Shown in pieces: positions 8,590-17,918 of a DNA stretch of 64,000 nt; position 1 is the stretch's first letter, and every line of letters begins with the position of its first letter. The notes below the pieces were generated by a model. The model saw only the letters and a list, made by a program, of their open reading frames with translations, made no database searches and was not told the origin of the DNA. The position numbers and the translations under genes were made by a program. This stretch comes from DASXZH01 sp963829965 (GTDB taxonomy: Bacteria > Armatimonadota > Fimbriimonadia > Fimbriimonadales > Fimbriimonadaceae). Location of the stretch: the NCBI GenBank assembly GCA_963829965.1, contig CAWHLK010000056.1, positions 62,001 to 126,000 on the forward strand. The letters run 5' to 3'.

Positions 8590-9604
8590 ATGAAATCGCT
8601 TGCAACTTTGGTTTTGGCCTGTTTTGCCTTTAGCAGCCGCGCTCGCGCAGACGCCTGGGGACGTGGCCAAGGCGGTACTATAACAAGCTGCATGACGCGA
8701 AGCTTTGGAATGCGCGATTGCCGGTGACGTTCCCCGGCACAAGCCCGAAGATTGGAAAGTTGAATTCGTAAAGCCCAATGTTTACGCCCTGATCGGTGAG
8801 GTCGGCAGAGATATGGATTTGATGGCAAGAGCGAGTCCCAATATTGGCCGCTCACGAGGCGCTATCAACTCGCGGTTAAAAAGGATTCTTCCCCTTTGCC
8901 ACAGGAGTTTCCTTATTTTTTGACGCCCAGCCACCTGCGGTTACAGGCGGAGCCGCCACTAAGCTGGATGACAAAGACGCCTTTCGCCTGGATATTGCGG
9001 GTGCGAAGCAAACGTGGTACATCGACCCCGCGACCAATCTTCCCCTTGGCTACGACGAGCAGATATCCGACGCGTTATTAAAGGTTCGTTATTCGGAAAT
9101 CAGTCTGGACGCGCCGATCGATGCTAGAGTCTAGCTTGGTCGCCACCGGCTGACGCAAAGCCCCTCGGCAGTCCCGAACGGGATTCTAAACTCTTGCCGC
9201 CTGGGCAAGATGCTCCCAGGCTTTCGTTCAAAGCCTTTGATGGCAGCACGATCGACTTGGGGAAACTGTTCGATTCCCATCGGGCCACCCTCATCTTTTT
9301 CTGGAACGGCCAGCCTCCGTCAACCGATTTGGCTTTTTTGAAGGAAACCTCGGGGCAGGCTCAAGATCAAAGACTTGCGGTGATCGGCTTGGAGATGAAG
9401 AACTCGCCGGACATCGAGAAGAGCTTTCAAGGTCTGGCTTTTCCGGCGGCAATCGATGCCGATCGCTCGGTTTCGAAAGCGTTTGGCGTGGATGTGTCCA
9501 CGGAATACATCATCGGGCCGGATGGCAAGGTCGTCGCTCACTTTGTAGGCTTCGATCCCGGGGGAATCGTGAAAGTTCTAAGGCAGCGGGGTTTTCGGGT
9601 TTAG
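8590..9604 (+). pseudogene. Decayed secreted LolA-like/redoxin fusion
   Basis: Starts MKSLATLVLACFAFSS at 8590, a signal peptide, but the homologous text jumps between all three frames at least five times (for example near 8640, 8680, 8790, 8905 and 9133). Recovered pieces include YYNKLHDAKLWNARLP, VEFVKPNVYALIG, RYQLAVKKDSSP, TWYIDPATNLPLGYDEQ and AWSPPADAKPLGSPE, a lipoprotein-sorting-like domain, followed by an intact 137-residue thioredoxin-fold end (9194-9604). The redoxin active site, normally WC-PC, reads FWNGQPPS without cysteine. Far more damage than the single-base slips elsewhere, so I consider it a true pseudogene. It converges with the ClC gene, overlapping by four bases. Confidence 0.7.
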
Positions 9605-11202
9605 GGCCCTTTCGCGGCTTCGTGGATTTTCAGGCTGAGCTCCGGCTTATCGCCTTCTACCAGAATCGTCACCATATCGCCGGCTTGCAGGCGGGTTGAA
9701 CCACCCGGAATAATCTGGCGGGTATCTCGCTCGACCGTGGTGAGGATTGCCCCTGGCGGCAATCGTAGGTTCTTGACGCGCGTTCCATCCATTCTTGATT
9801 GAGGCTCTATCAAAATCTCGAGCAGCAGCGGCTCAACCGATGGGTGGATTTCCGCCCCGCTGAGGTGTAAATCTCGCTCCATCAGGACGTCGTAGATCGG
9901 GCCATCTTTCAATGCGTCCGCGGTTAGAGAAGCGGTAAACGCGGCGATCAAGAGCGAATAGAGAAGGCCATATTCGGCGGTCATCTCCACGATCAAAACA
10001 ACGCCAGTGAGCGGAGAACGAACGGACGCGGCGAGGAAAGCGCCCATGCCCACCGTAGCGAATCCGGCGTCGGTAAATCCAAGATGCGGGAATAGCGCAT
10101 TCGCTCCGTGACCGAAAAGAAATCCAAGAACAGAGCCCAGCACCAGCATCGGCGCGAAGATTCCGCCGGGTAGCCCTGTGCTGTAACTTGCGGAAGTCAG
10201 CAAAAGGCGGCCGAAGAAAACGCACGCCAGAATCAGAACGATATGCGCCGCTTGGAATTGGCCGGAAAGAAGCTGCTCCGCAAAAGTGTGCCCTCCTCCC
10301 GTAATGGATGGGAACTTGAGAAGGGCCAAACCACCGCATGCGCCGGCGATCGCGCCGAAACTCCAATGAGGCGCCTTCAGTTTGGCCCTTAGATTCAAAC
10401 CTGCAAGCAGTGTCTTGTTAAAGAGCACGCCCCCAAGACCACAAACAACACCGAGAATGGCGATCAGAGGCAGAATCCGGAGAGGCGGCGCTCCCGGACT
10501 TGGGAGCATAAAGTCCGGTCGAATTCCCACCAAATAGCGGGTGACTCCCACCGCGCAAACGCTTGCCACAAGAGCGGATCCGTAAGTGAGCGCGGACATT
10601 TCACGGCGGAGTTCCTCCATTACAAAGAGAAACCCGGCCAGCGGTGCGTTGAATGCCGCCGCAAGTCCCGCGCCCGCGCCCGATGCAATCAGGGTGGAAC
10701 GGCCACGGCGGGAGGTCTTGGTAACGTCGCCCACGATTTTGCCTACACAGGCGCCCATTTGAATGGTCGGTCCCTCACGGCCGAACGACATTCCCGTGAG
10801 CAGCGCCGCCAGCCCCCCAAAGAACTTGGCCACGATTACACGAACTGGCCGGATAACGCGCAAATGCAGCAATACCGCCTTGATATGGGGGATGCCGCTA
10901 CCCCCCGATTCCGGTACCCGCGATGTCACCGCGTAAGTTGCAAAGGCGCCGAGCCCGGCTGCGCATAGCACAAGCGTGGCTTGGGCAAGGAAACCAACAT
11001 GGTTCGCCCTAAAGGCGAAGTGTGAGGCGATTTGCTCGGCTCTTGCAACACTTAGCTCGTAGGCAACCGCCAAAGCGCCCGCGAACATGCCTACAACTGC
11101 CGCACGGATGAGATGGTAGTGGCGTTCCTCTCGGTAAAGCTCTTCCCTGAGTTGGTGGCGACTCTCGCGTAAAGCTTCACCCTCCAGACTGCCGACCCCC
11201 AT
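9601..11202 (-). CDS. ClC-family chloride channel/antiporter with C-terminal TrkA-C domain
   Basis: 533-residue integral membrane protein. The three ClC anion-site motifs are present: GSGIP (101-105), GREGP with the gating Glu (141-145) and GGIFAP (346-351); the MEEL at about 195-198 provides the internal Glu found in proton-coupled exchangers such as E. coli ClcA. Ten or more hydrophobic segments span residues 33-430. Residues about 450-530 form a soluble TrkA-C-like regulatory domain (GTRVKNLRLPPGAILTTVER). A chloride/proton exchanger role is inferred from the paired glutamates. Stand-alone gene; stop overlaps the pseudogene end. Confidence 0.9.
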   Translation of the reverse strand: MGVGSLEGEALRESRHQLREELYREERHYHLIRAAVVGMFAGALAVAYELSVARAEQIASHFAFRANHVGFLAQATLVLCAAGLGAFATYAVTSRVPESGGSGIPHIKAVLLHLRVIRPVRVIVAKFFGGLAALLTGMSFGREGPTIQMGACVGKIVGDVTKTSRRGRSTLIASGAGAGLAAAFNAPLAGFLFVMEELRREMSALTYGSALVASVCAVGVTRYLVGIRPDFMLPSPGAPPLRILPLIAILGVVCGLGGVLFNKTLLAGLNLRAKLKAPHWSFGAIAGACGGLALLKFPSITGGGHTFAEQLLSGQFQAAHIVLILACVFFGRLLLTSASYSTGLPGGIFAPMLVLGSVLGFLFGHGANALFPHLGFTDAGFATVGMGAFLAASVRSPLTGVVLIVEMTAEYGLLYSLLIAAFTASLTADALKDGPIYDVLMERDLHLSGAEIHPSVEPLLLEILIEPQSRMDGTRVKNLRLPPGAILTTVERDTRQIIPGGSTRLQAGDMVTILVEGDKPELSLKIHEAAKGP

Positions 11203-11378
11203 CCCCTTTAGTTAACCCGATAGAGCGAACCCAACGTTCCTGACCCGCAACCGGAAAACTATCGAAAGGTCCTCACCAGAGAGGCGAAAGCCAATCGCCT
11301 CAGTTCACTACCCATGCTCCGTCTTGATTGTGATCTTGGGGTCGCTGTCACCGATCGTTTCTTTTTAGTTCAGATTTC

Positions 11379-12332
11379 TCAGTAGCCTCGAGCCACGTCC
11401 ACCACGTTGTCCAGCGGTTCGTTGCGAACGAATCTTTCTAGGTTAGCCGTGAAGATGGCGATTTGGCGGGATCGGAGGCTATCGGTATCGGGTGAATCGT
11501 GGGGAGAGATCTGTACGTTATGGAGATCCCAAAAAGGGTGATCTGAGGGCAAGGGTTCTTTCACGAAAACATCCAGGCAGGCTCCTCCGATCCGATCTGA
11601 TTGCAACGCGTCCAGCAAGGCGTCTTCATCGATCAAGGCGCCGCGAGCAATATTCACAATCCATGCAGTCGGCTTCATGGCAGCAAGCTGAGATGCCCCT
11701 ATTAGGGAGCGGCTTTCCTCAGTGAGTGCGGCGGCCAAAACTACAAAGTCGCTTTTGGATAGAAGCTGGAGAAGGCCGTCTGGGGTCGTCAAAACCTCGT
11801 CTACGTTTTCAACCGGCGCTTGGGTTCTACGGAAGCCCAACGTGCACATTCCAAAGGCTTTCGCCAGCTTGGCGACCCCTCTGCCAATTGGCCCGAGGCC
11901 TATGATCCCCATGGTCGAGCCCAAAATGTCTTGCTGTCGAATGTCCTTCCACTCGTGCCGCTGCTGTTGAGCAGCGAACTCGGGCAAATGGCGAGCGACC
12001 GATAAGATCCTTGCCATCACAAACTCGGGAATGATGGATTCGAAAGCGGGACCGGAGTCGGTGATGATGAGTCCTTCCCGGCCTCGAACAGTCGGTGAAA
12101 GGATGCGCTCTACACCGGCGCTGCCGGTATGGAGCCAGCGAAGCTTGGGCGCGTTCGCCACTAGTTTGTCGAGGATACGGATGGATGGCCAGCAAAACAT
12201 GGCTTCCGCGGTGTCCAGTCCGGCCGGCGCCTCATCCTCGTTTCCGTAGGGCAAGAAGTTGGCGTCGGGGGCAACCGCCTGAGCAGCTGGAACGCATTTT
12301 TCAAGGATGACTTCAGGGATCAGGATGTTCAA
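11379..12332 (-). CDS. D-2-hydroxyacid dehydrogenase family protein
   Basis: 317-residue NAD(P)-dependent oxidoreductase of the D-2-hydroxyacid dehydrogenase family. The Rossmann motif GIIGLGPIGRGVA lies near residues 141-153. The catalytic trio is seen as Arg in NIARGALIDEDAL, Glu in FVKEPLPSDHP and His in ISPHDSPD. The sequence resembles the GhrA/phosphoglycerate-dehydrogenase-like branch; the substrate cannot be told from sequence alone. Distinct from the ACT-domain SerA at 60274, so it is probably not the serine-pathway enzyme. No operon partner. Confidence 0.85.
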   Translation of the reverse strand: MNILIPEVILEKCVPAAQAVAPDANFLPYGNEDEAPAGLDTAEAMFCWPSIRILDKLVANAPKLRWLHTGSAGVERILSPTVRGREGLIITDSGPAFESIIPEFVMARILSVARHLPEFAAQQQRHEWKDIRQQDILGSTMGIIGLGPIGRGVAKLAKAFGMCTLGFRRTQAPVENVDEVLTTPDGLLQLLSKSDFVVLAAALTEESRSLIGASQLAAMKPTAWIVNIARGALIDEDALLDALQSDRIGGACLDVFVKEPLPSDHPFWDLHNVQISPHDSPDTDSLRSRQIAIFTANLERFVRNEPLDNVVDVARGY

Positions 12333-12481
12333 GGCTACTGATTTACCTTAGGAAAGTCAGAAAAGGGCGGGAAAGATCGGCGAAGAAGGAGGCTCCAGCT
12401 CACTGAAAGACGGCCTTTGGGCACTTGCGCTGTTTCCAAAGCAAAGCGAGGAACGAGGCTACTCCCACCTTCTCTAGATTC

Positions 12482-12530
12482 AAATGGTTGATGTTCGGGG
12501 CACTTTGCGTTCCGAACCATCAACCATTTA
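12482..12530. repeat. Long imperfect inverted repeat
   Basis: Arms AAATGGTTGATG-TTCGG and CCGAACCATCAACCATTT differ by one missing base and enclose about 13 bases. It lies just after the glutathione peroxidase stop (minus strand). It could act as a transcript-end hairpin but has no T-run on either strand. Confidence 0.6.
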
Positions 12531-12547
12531 CTTCCAGAAGTTGCCTG

Positions 12548-13111
12548 CTATTTCACCGGCTCGGCAAGAGCGGCTTGAATCGCGTCCGTGATCTGAGGAT
12601 CGTCGGGTTTGACCTTCGGGTTGAACCTTGCGATCACGCGGCCATCGCGGCCAATGAGGAACTTGCCGAAGTTCCACTCGATATCGTCGTGGTAGGGCGC
12701 ATTTTGAATGAGCCACGTGTAGAGCGGATCGATGCCGTCTCCCTTTACCACGATTTTGGAGAACATGGGGAACTTGACGTCGTAAGTGGACTTGCAAAAC
12801 TCCTCGATCTGCTGGTCCGTTCCAGGCTCCTGGCCGCCGAACTGGTTGGCGGGGAAGCCGAGGACCGCAAAGCCCTTGTCTTTGTTGTCGGCGTAGAGCT
12901 TTTCCAGGCCGGCATATTGCGGAGTGTTTCCGCACTTGCTCGCAACGTTCACCACAAGGAGCACTTTGCCTTTAAACTTGCTGAGGCGCACCTCTTTGCC
13001 CTGAATGGTCTTCATTTTGAAATCGTAGAACGTGCCCTCTTTGGGCTTGGCGAACGCGGTGACGCTCACAATTGTCAATGCGGCAATGCTTGCCATGTAT
13101 CCAAAATTCAT
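12548..13111 (-). CDS. Glutathione peroxidase family protein, exported
   Basis: 187 residues with a signal peptide (about residues 1-21, cleavage after AFA) so probably periplasmic. Thiol-peroxidase core: NVASKCGNTPQY with peroxidatic Cys60, FPANQFGGQEPG with the catalytic Gln near 94, and IEWNFGKFLIGRDG with the Trp/Asn of the catalytic tetrad. Cys, not selenocysteine, is encoded at the active site. A second Cys at about 106 (EEFCKSTYDV) fits the resolving Cys of thioredoxin-dependent members. GGGAGG lies 10 bases upstream of the ATG. Divergent from the kinase gene at 13190. Confidence 0.92.
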   Translation of the reverse strand: MNFGYMASIAALTIVSVTAFAKPKEGTFYDFKMKTIQGKEVRLSKFKGKVLLVVNVASKCGNTPQYAGLEKLYADNKDKGFAVLGFPANQFGGQEPGTDQQIEEFCKSTYDVKFPMFSKIVVKGDGIDPLYTWLIQNAPYHDDIEWNFGKFLIGRDGRVIARFNPKVKPDDPQITDAIQAALAEPVK

Positions 13112-13189
13112 CTAGAATCAACCTCCCAATTCGAATTAGCTTACGTGTTTTGCCTCGCCCTCTGCGGCAGCAATTTCTTTAAGGATTTG

Positions 13190-13747
13190 ATGCAGAAACC
13201 TAACGCCCTGGTTACCCAGCTTCCAAAAGTCAAGCGAGTATTAGTGCTTGGCTCCAGCGGCAGCGGCAAAACTACGATGGCGAAATTCCTGAGCGAGAGG
13301 CTCGGGGTACCGCATTTGGAACTTGATGCATGCTTTCACGAAGCGAACTGGACGCCCGCCGCGCCGGAGGTTTTTCTTGGCCGGGTGGAGGCGGTTGTTG
13401 GCAAGGGCGAGTGGGCCGCGTGCGGCAACTATTCACTGGTCCGCGACCGGCTGGTCACGGAAGCGGAAGTTATCGTTTGGTTAGACCTGCCTTTCCAGGT
13501 TGTTTTCAGCCGTGTTGTGCGCCGCACTTTCCGCCGTTGCTTCGAGAAGGAGGAGCTTTGGAACGGCAACCGGGAGCGTCTCTGGCCCCAGTTCTTTTCA
13601 AGGGACTCGCTGTTTCTTTACGTGATTAAGTCTCACCGGCGGCGAAAGCAACAATTCGAAAGCATCCTGCCCAAAGAAAAGACCCTGAGGTTGAAAAGCC
13701 CCAAAGAGGTTGCCGAATTCAAAAAGCGAGTCAGCGAGTTTGGCTGA
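13190..13747 (+). CDS. P-loop adenylate-kinase-like (topology-modulation type) protein
   Basis: 185 residues from ATG 13190, with AAGGA five bases upstream; the frame is open far upstream but that part is antisense to the peroxidase gene and not credible. Walker A GSSGSGKTT at residues 21-29, followed by LSERLGVPHLELDACFHEANW, and VIVWLDLPFQVVFSRVVRRTFRR as the Walker B/lid region. This pattern matches small nucleoside/adenylate-kinase-like proteins often named FlaR or topology modulation protein; the true substrate is unknown. The 3' end overlaps the convergent gene 13731-15146 by 17 bases. Confidence 0.8.
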   Translation: MQKPNALVTQLPKVKRVLVLGSSGSGKTTMAKFLSERLGVPHLELDACFHEANWTPAAPEVFLGRVEAVVGKGEWAACGNYSLVRDRLVTEAEVIVWLDLPFQVVFSRVVRRTFRRCFEKEELWNGNRERLWPQFFSRDSLFLYVIKSHRRRKQQFESILPKEKTLRLKSPKEVAEFKKRVSEFG

Positions 13748-15146
13748 GAGGAGGATACGCGGCGATAATGTTTTGATCGTCGCTAAAGATGTCGTCCGTG
13801 CTTCTCCCTTTTACCTCGGATGGAGCCTGGCCCCCAAAGTCCTTCAAGTTATTCCCAACGCTGTAGATTCTGAGCGAATTGCCTACCATCGCCAGCTTTA
13901 GAGGCTTCTTATCGAATGGATCGATCCATGTTCCCGGGATTTGGTCAATGGATGTGGGGAGCTTGCCCGTCTTGATCTGGATTTCTACCGCTTCCAACAG
14001 CGCTTCGGTGGTCTCCTGTTCTGCCTGAGATCGCACAACCGCGACTCCCGCCTGGCTGAAAACGGGAAGCAATATTTCGTTCAGCAATCCGCTTAAGGTC
14101 CGATTGGTTGTCTCGCGCGCCATGGCTTGTTGGTCCATGGTTTTTGAGAAGGCCAAAGGATCATTCATTCTCTTGGCCGTCGTCACAAATTCGGTCCAGT
14201 AGCGCAAATGCCGATCCATAAACGCTCGCGCCCACATTCCCGAAGCCAAGCCGGTGCGCTGGAGAGTTGCTGGATTGAGTTTTGGCTGCGGTGGACTGTC
14301 TCCATCCGGGCTTCCTTCCAAAGATCGCTTTAACGCTAGAAGCCCGCCGTATTGATCGATATTTCGCAACAATGCGATCCCCATGTATTGCTCGCCTCGA
14401 ATCGCAAATAAGAAATCGGCTCCTCCTTGATAAGAGGCGAGGGATTTCTCCATAGTGTCAAGGGCTTCGGCATTGCCTTTGAGCTCATCCGCGCATTGCG
14501 CGTATGCGCGAAAGACAATCGCCTGTTGCGCGATTTTAACGAGCATCGAGATAAGGGTCGGTGTCTGGCCGGTTAAGTCCGCCAGCTTCAATCCTTCCTG
14601 CAGGTCCCTATCGGTGCCCTTAAAATCTCCTTTGGAAGCCTCAACTCGCGCCCGGTAGGACAGGCATTTCGTAAGGCTCTTCAAATATGCGAACTGAGGA
14701 AACAAAACGAATGCTCCCATGTCCCAGTCATAGTGGAAGTCGAGCCCCTTCAGTTTGGTTGCCTGCGCCACCAAATCAAGCGCCGGGTTGTACGGAGCCA
14801 AGGTTTTCTCGGCGAGGGCATAGTCGCCGGCGATCAAAGCTTTGGTGATCTTGTCCTCGTCCTTCTGCCAGATCTTGTCTTGAAAGTATGTCGACGCCTT
14901 ATTGATCAGCGGCGCGGCATTGTCGTAATCGGGTACCGGCGGGTTTGGCGCAAGGTCCTTTGCCTCCCACGGAAGGCCCGCAGCTCGGTAGGCGACCACC
15001 GCGCTATCGAGATCGCGGGACGCGGGAGCAATGTCGATTGGCCCGATACCGATGAAGAAGACGAGAACGGGCAGCACGATAAGGATTCCAAAGATAATCA
15101 GAATCACGAGAACGGGACGGGAGACTTTGCCCCTTTGAAGCACCAT
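13731..15146 (-). CDS. Membrane-anchored protein of unknown function
   Basis: 471 residues: one N-terminal transmembrane helix (about 10-34, VLVILIIFGILIVLPVLVFF) then a mostly helical Ala/Leu-rich extracytoplasmic part. I do not recognise a named family for the bulk. Near the C-terminus the segment IDPFDKKPLKLAMVGNSLRIYSVGNNLKDFGG resembles the ends of type II pseudopilin-like proteins and is shared with the lipoprotein at 54561-55781 (DPYSGKPFVYG..FHVYSVG). The two are probably distant paralogues. Convergent with the kinase gene. Confidence 0.6.
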   Translation of the reverse strand: MVLQRGKVSRPVLVILIIFGILIVLPVLVFFIGIGPIDIAPASRDLDSAVVAYRAAGLPWEAKDLAPNPPVPDYDNAAPLINKASTYFQDKIWQKDEDKITKALIAGDYALAEKTLAPYNPALDLVAQATKLKGLDFHYDWDMGAFVLFPQFAYLKSLTKCLSYRARVEASKGDFKGTDRDLQEGLKLADLTGQTPTLISMLVKIAQQAIVFRAYAQCADELKGNAEALDTMEKSLASYQGGADFLFAIRGEQYMGIALLRNIDQYGGLLALKRSLEGSPDGDSPPQPKLNPATLQRTGLASGMWARAFMDRHLRYWTEFVTTAKRMNDPLAFSKTMDQQAMARETTNRTLSGLLNEILLPVFSQAGVAVVRSQAEQETTEALLEAVEIQIKTGKLPTSIDQIPGTWIDPFDKKPLKLAMVGNSLRIYSVGNNLKDFGGQAPSEVKGRSTDDIFSDDQNIIAAYPPLSQTR

Positions 15147-15229
15147 GCACTTAAGACGGAATTGCTTCCCGCTACAGTTCTAACATAAGCCCGCTGTTGC
15201 ATCCCCTCCAAGAGTTGGAGTCCTACGAA

Positions 15230-16717
15230 TCACAATTCGAGCGCTCCTGCGTTAAGTAAGGCTCTTATCACCTCGACGTTCCGGTGAGACATGAACCCTT
15301 GCAAAGCCCACCCCACCGGCGTTGCATTGTAAGTCTTGTCCTTCGGCTCCGCCGACGCGCCATGCTGCAGCAACAGCCAGACCACGCTGTCCTGCCCCGT
15401 GAAACAGGCGTAATGAAGCGCGGTCTCATTTTTCTCGTTAGCGGTGTTGACATCTACTCCCTCCTCCAGGAGACTGCGAACGCCGGCCTCTACGCCGTGC
15501 TCGGCGAACTTTAAGAACGCGTCTTCAATCTCTTTGGCGCGCGACTGCCGCAAATTCGGCTCTTGAGCCAGAGCTTTGGCCTTTAGCGTTTGGTCGTCGT
15601 TGGCGCAACCTGCGAGGTAGGTGTTAAGTGGAGAAAGGTCGTTGGCGCCGCCTTTGGCGGCAAGCGCTGCCGCAGCCTTGACATTTCCCATTGCCATCGC
15701 AAGATCGTAGGGCGTTTTACCGTCTGTGCGTTTGAGAGTCGGGTCAGCGCCATGTTCTAGCAGTAGCTCCACGAGTTCGGTGGCGTTGCTGTTGCAGGCG
15801 GCATGGAGAGCGCGGCCTTCGTTTGCGTAGCATGGAACGTTGGGGTCCGCGCCATGTTCCAGCAGCCATTCAACGCCTTTAATTGCGGCTGCATAAGGTC
15901 CATCGGTTGGGCGATGTCCGCATAGGAAAAAGATCGGCGTGTTGGTCCATCTGGGATCATTGTGTGAAATGTCGCAGCCGTGCCTCAGTAACAGATCCAG
16001 GATTTCGCGCCGGTTGTGCTGGGCCGCGTGGTAGATGGATTCGCCGTCGTTTGGGTTCGCGCCATGCTCCAGTAAGAGCTTTGCAATGCCAACATGCCCA
16101 GTTTCGCCGCATGCGCCATATAAGACGCTGAGGGGGACATCGGGGTTGCCGTCTCCATCGTGGGAGGTGTTAGGGTCCGCTCCGCTCTCGATGAGAGTTT
16201 TGGCGGTTTGCTCAAGTGGCTTATACCGTGCTGACTCGAGTTCCGAGACTCGCGAGAAGCAAACGTATTCCAGCGGCAGCCAGTTTTCCGGTTCCAGTTT
16301 GGTGGTGAGGAAAGGGGGATCTTGCGCCAGCTTTTGAATCCCGTCCGCATCGCCCCATACGAGCTTTGTAGCCGTTGAGTAGTTTGGCAGATCGGGATAG
16401 AGGGCCAGCAGCCTACCGGCGCGGCCCAGCATGCCATGGACTGCGGCCGAAATAAACTCATTGGCGATCTGCTCTGTAATGCCGCTCTTAGCGCGCACGT
16501 CCTCCACGTAAGCCACGAGTTTGGCCCAGCTGTGGAAACCGTACTCGCGGGCAATCACGGATTGGGCGTCCCGTAGCGCCGCACGCGTTGTTCTTCCCGG
16601 CAGCGAAGCGAACCGTGCAACGGCCTCGGGGTCTAAAGAACGATAGGAAGCGAGAAGATCCTTGGCCTGCTTGCGCAAGTGCTCAAGGCTGGGCAATTCC
16701 GGTAACGACTTTGACAT
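15230..16717 (-). CDS. Ankyrin-repeat protein
   Basis: 495 residues from ATG 16717, chosen because GGAGG lies four bases upstream; the frame continues to 16750 without a better site. The N-terminal 90 residues (LPSLEHLRKQAKDLLASY.. ..AREYGFHSWAKLVAYVE) match the short helical region commonly found before ankyrin repeats in bacterial proteins. From about residue 170 on, at least six ankyrin units are recognisable by phrases such as VGIAKLLLEHGANPND, VEWLLEHGADPNV, VELLLEHGADPTL and VVWLLLQHGASAEP. No signal peptide, so probably cytoplasmic. Function likely protein binding. Confidence 0.88.
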   Translation of the reverse strand: MSKSLPELPSLEHLRKQAKDLLASYRSLDPEAVARFASLPGRTTRAALRDAQSVIAREYGFHSWAKLVAYVEDVRAKSGITEQIANEFISAAVHGMLGRAGRLLALYPDLPNYSTATKLVWGDADGIQKLAQDPPFLTTKLEPENWLPLEYVCFSRVSELESARYKPLEQTAKTLIESGADPNTSHDGDGNPDVPLSVLYGACGETGHVGIAKLLLEHGANPNDGESIYHAAQHNRREILDLLLRHGCDISHNDPRWTNTPIFFLCGHRPTDGPYAAAIKGVEWLLEHGADPNVPCYANEGRALHAACNSNATELVELLLEHGADPTLKRTDGKTPYDLAMAMGNVKAAAALAAKGGANDLSPLNTYLAGCANDDQTLKAKALAQEPNLRQSRAKEIEDAFLKFAEHGVEAGVRSLLEEGVDVNTANEKNETALHYACFTGQDSVVWLLLQHGASAEPKDKTYNATPVGWALQGFMSHRNVEVIRALLNAGALEL

Positions 16718-16912
16718 AGAACCTCCATGCAATTCGCCCGTGATCCGCAAACAGGCCGCATAAAGGGTCTGATTTTATTTAAAGCATATGGAGGTGGGTT
16801 CAACCCTTCCCGCGGATCCGGAGGCTTCCTAAGCGCCAAGAGTTATTATAACCCCTTCCGAAAACCTGGAGTAGCGCACATGTCAGTGGGAGAACTTAAT
16901 GGAACCTCTTCA

Positions 16913-17782
16913 TTAGGTGTTTGGTCGCCTACCGAAACCAAAGGCTTCGCCGAGCAAGACCGGCCTTGCTTCAGATGCCAACCTCCTAAGGAAAGTTTCG
17001 ACCGAAGCATCTGCCTCGTAGCCGTCATCAAAGTTGAAGTTCATCAAGCCCCATTCGCCCGGCAGGCCGTGATTCGAGTAATACCAGCATGCTGAGTCCA
17101 TCGAATCTCTGATTCCCAGATAGGCGAACCCATTTGTGGTTGCGGAAAGCTTCTCCAGCGTTTCATGGGTGCAATATAGGCAGTCGAGCAAACGATCCCT
17201 CCAATCATAAGAGAATCTGAGGGCGACATTGTCGAGCAATACAACGGTTCCATACCGATCTTTTTCCTCGCTGACCCGCACTGGCCCATCACCAACCGAT
17301 AGGAGGGCCGAGTGTTTCTGGATCAAATCGGTTAAGGTCATCAAGATTGTCATTCCGTTATAGCATGCCGCGCCGGGCCCGCCTACAACCGACCCGTCGA
17401 CTGTTACTCCTCGTGGGCACTGAACGATCTGATAACCGGAAGTTACGAGAAAATCGGCCGACTTCAGACTGTCCAACTTGGCGCCCTCAATACGGCGCCA
17501 GGTTTGGTATCGCCAGTTTCGCGAGCACGGTCCCGCCAGGTCCTCTTCGGCAATTCCGAGCCTTCTCCCAACTTCCCAGTACCATTCCGGAGACTTGCTG
17601 CTCCAATGGGGAACAATGCCGCCTTCGTCACTTGTTCGTGCGACAACAACTCGCCATAAAATGTATAGGTCCTTCTCTATGGTTCCCGATTCGATGGCCC
17701 ATCGCTCCAGGCATTCAGGCCGTTCCTTAATAAACGCACTCCGCAAAGCTGAACCTGGCCTGAACAACTCGACAAGGATCAT
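16913..17782 (-). CDS. Hypothetical protein
   Basis: 289 residues, no signal peptide or membrane segment, no family I recognise. Composition is that of a soluble globular protein with many Trp and Cys (for example RNWRYQTWRRIEGAKL, DCLYCTHETLEKL, MDSACWYYSNHGLPGEWGLMNF). Neighbouring genes do not suggest a role. Upstream of the start, no clear ribosome site is seen, so the N-terminus is uncertain. The 195 bases between this gene and the ankyrin gene contain a block GTTCAACCCTTCCC..CCGGAGG..CCT-GCGCC resembling part of repeat copies A and B. Confidence 0.5.
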   Translation of the reverse strand: MILVELFRPGSALRSAFIKERPECLERWAIESGTIEKDLYILWRVVVARTSDEGGIVPHWSSKSPEWYWEVGRRLGIAEEDLAGPCSRNWRYQTWRRIEGAKLDSLKSADFLVTSGYQIVQCPRGVTVDGSVVGGPGAACYNGMTILMTLTDLIQKHSALLSVGDGPVRVSEEKDRYGTVVLLDNVALRFSYDWRDRLLDCLYCTHETLEKLSATTNGFAYLGIRDSMDSACWYYSNHGLPGEWGLMNFNFDDGYEADASVETFLRRLASEARPVLLGEAFGFGRRPNT

Positions 17783-17918
17783 AACGGTGAAAAATGCGCA
17801 ACCCGGATCGATGATGAAGGGAATCCAGAAGAAGGGATGCAGCGCCTAGAAGCCGGATTTCGAGATGCCGCCTTCGATGATTCTTGCGAAGCTTCTAAGG
17901 CAGGGCTTCCTAAATGCC

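Noticed and set aside
12425..13189. N-terminal 255-residue extension of the kinase-like gene
   Set aside because: Antisense to the glutathione peroxidase; a good ribosome site precedes ATG 13190.
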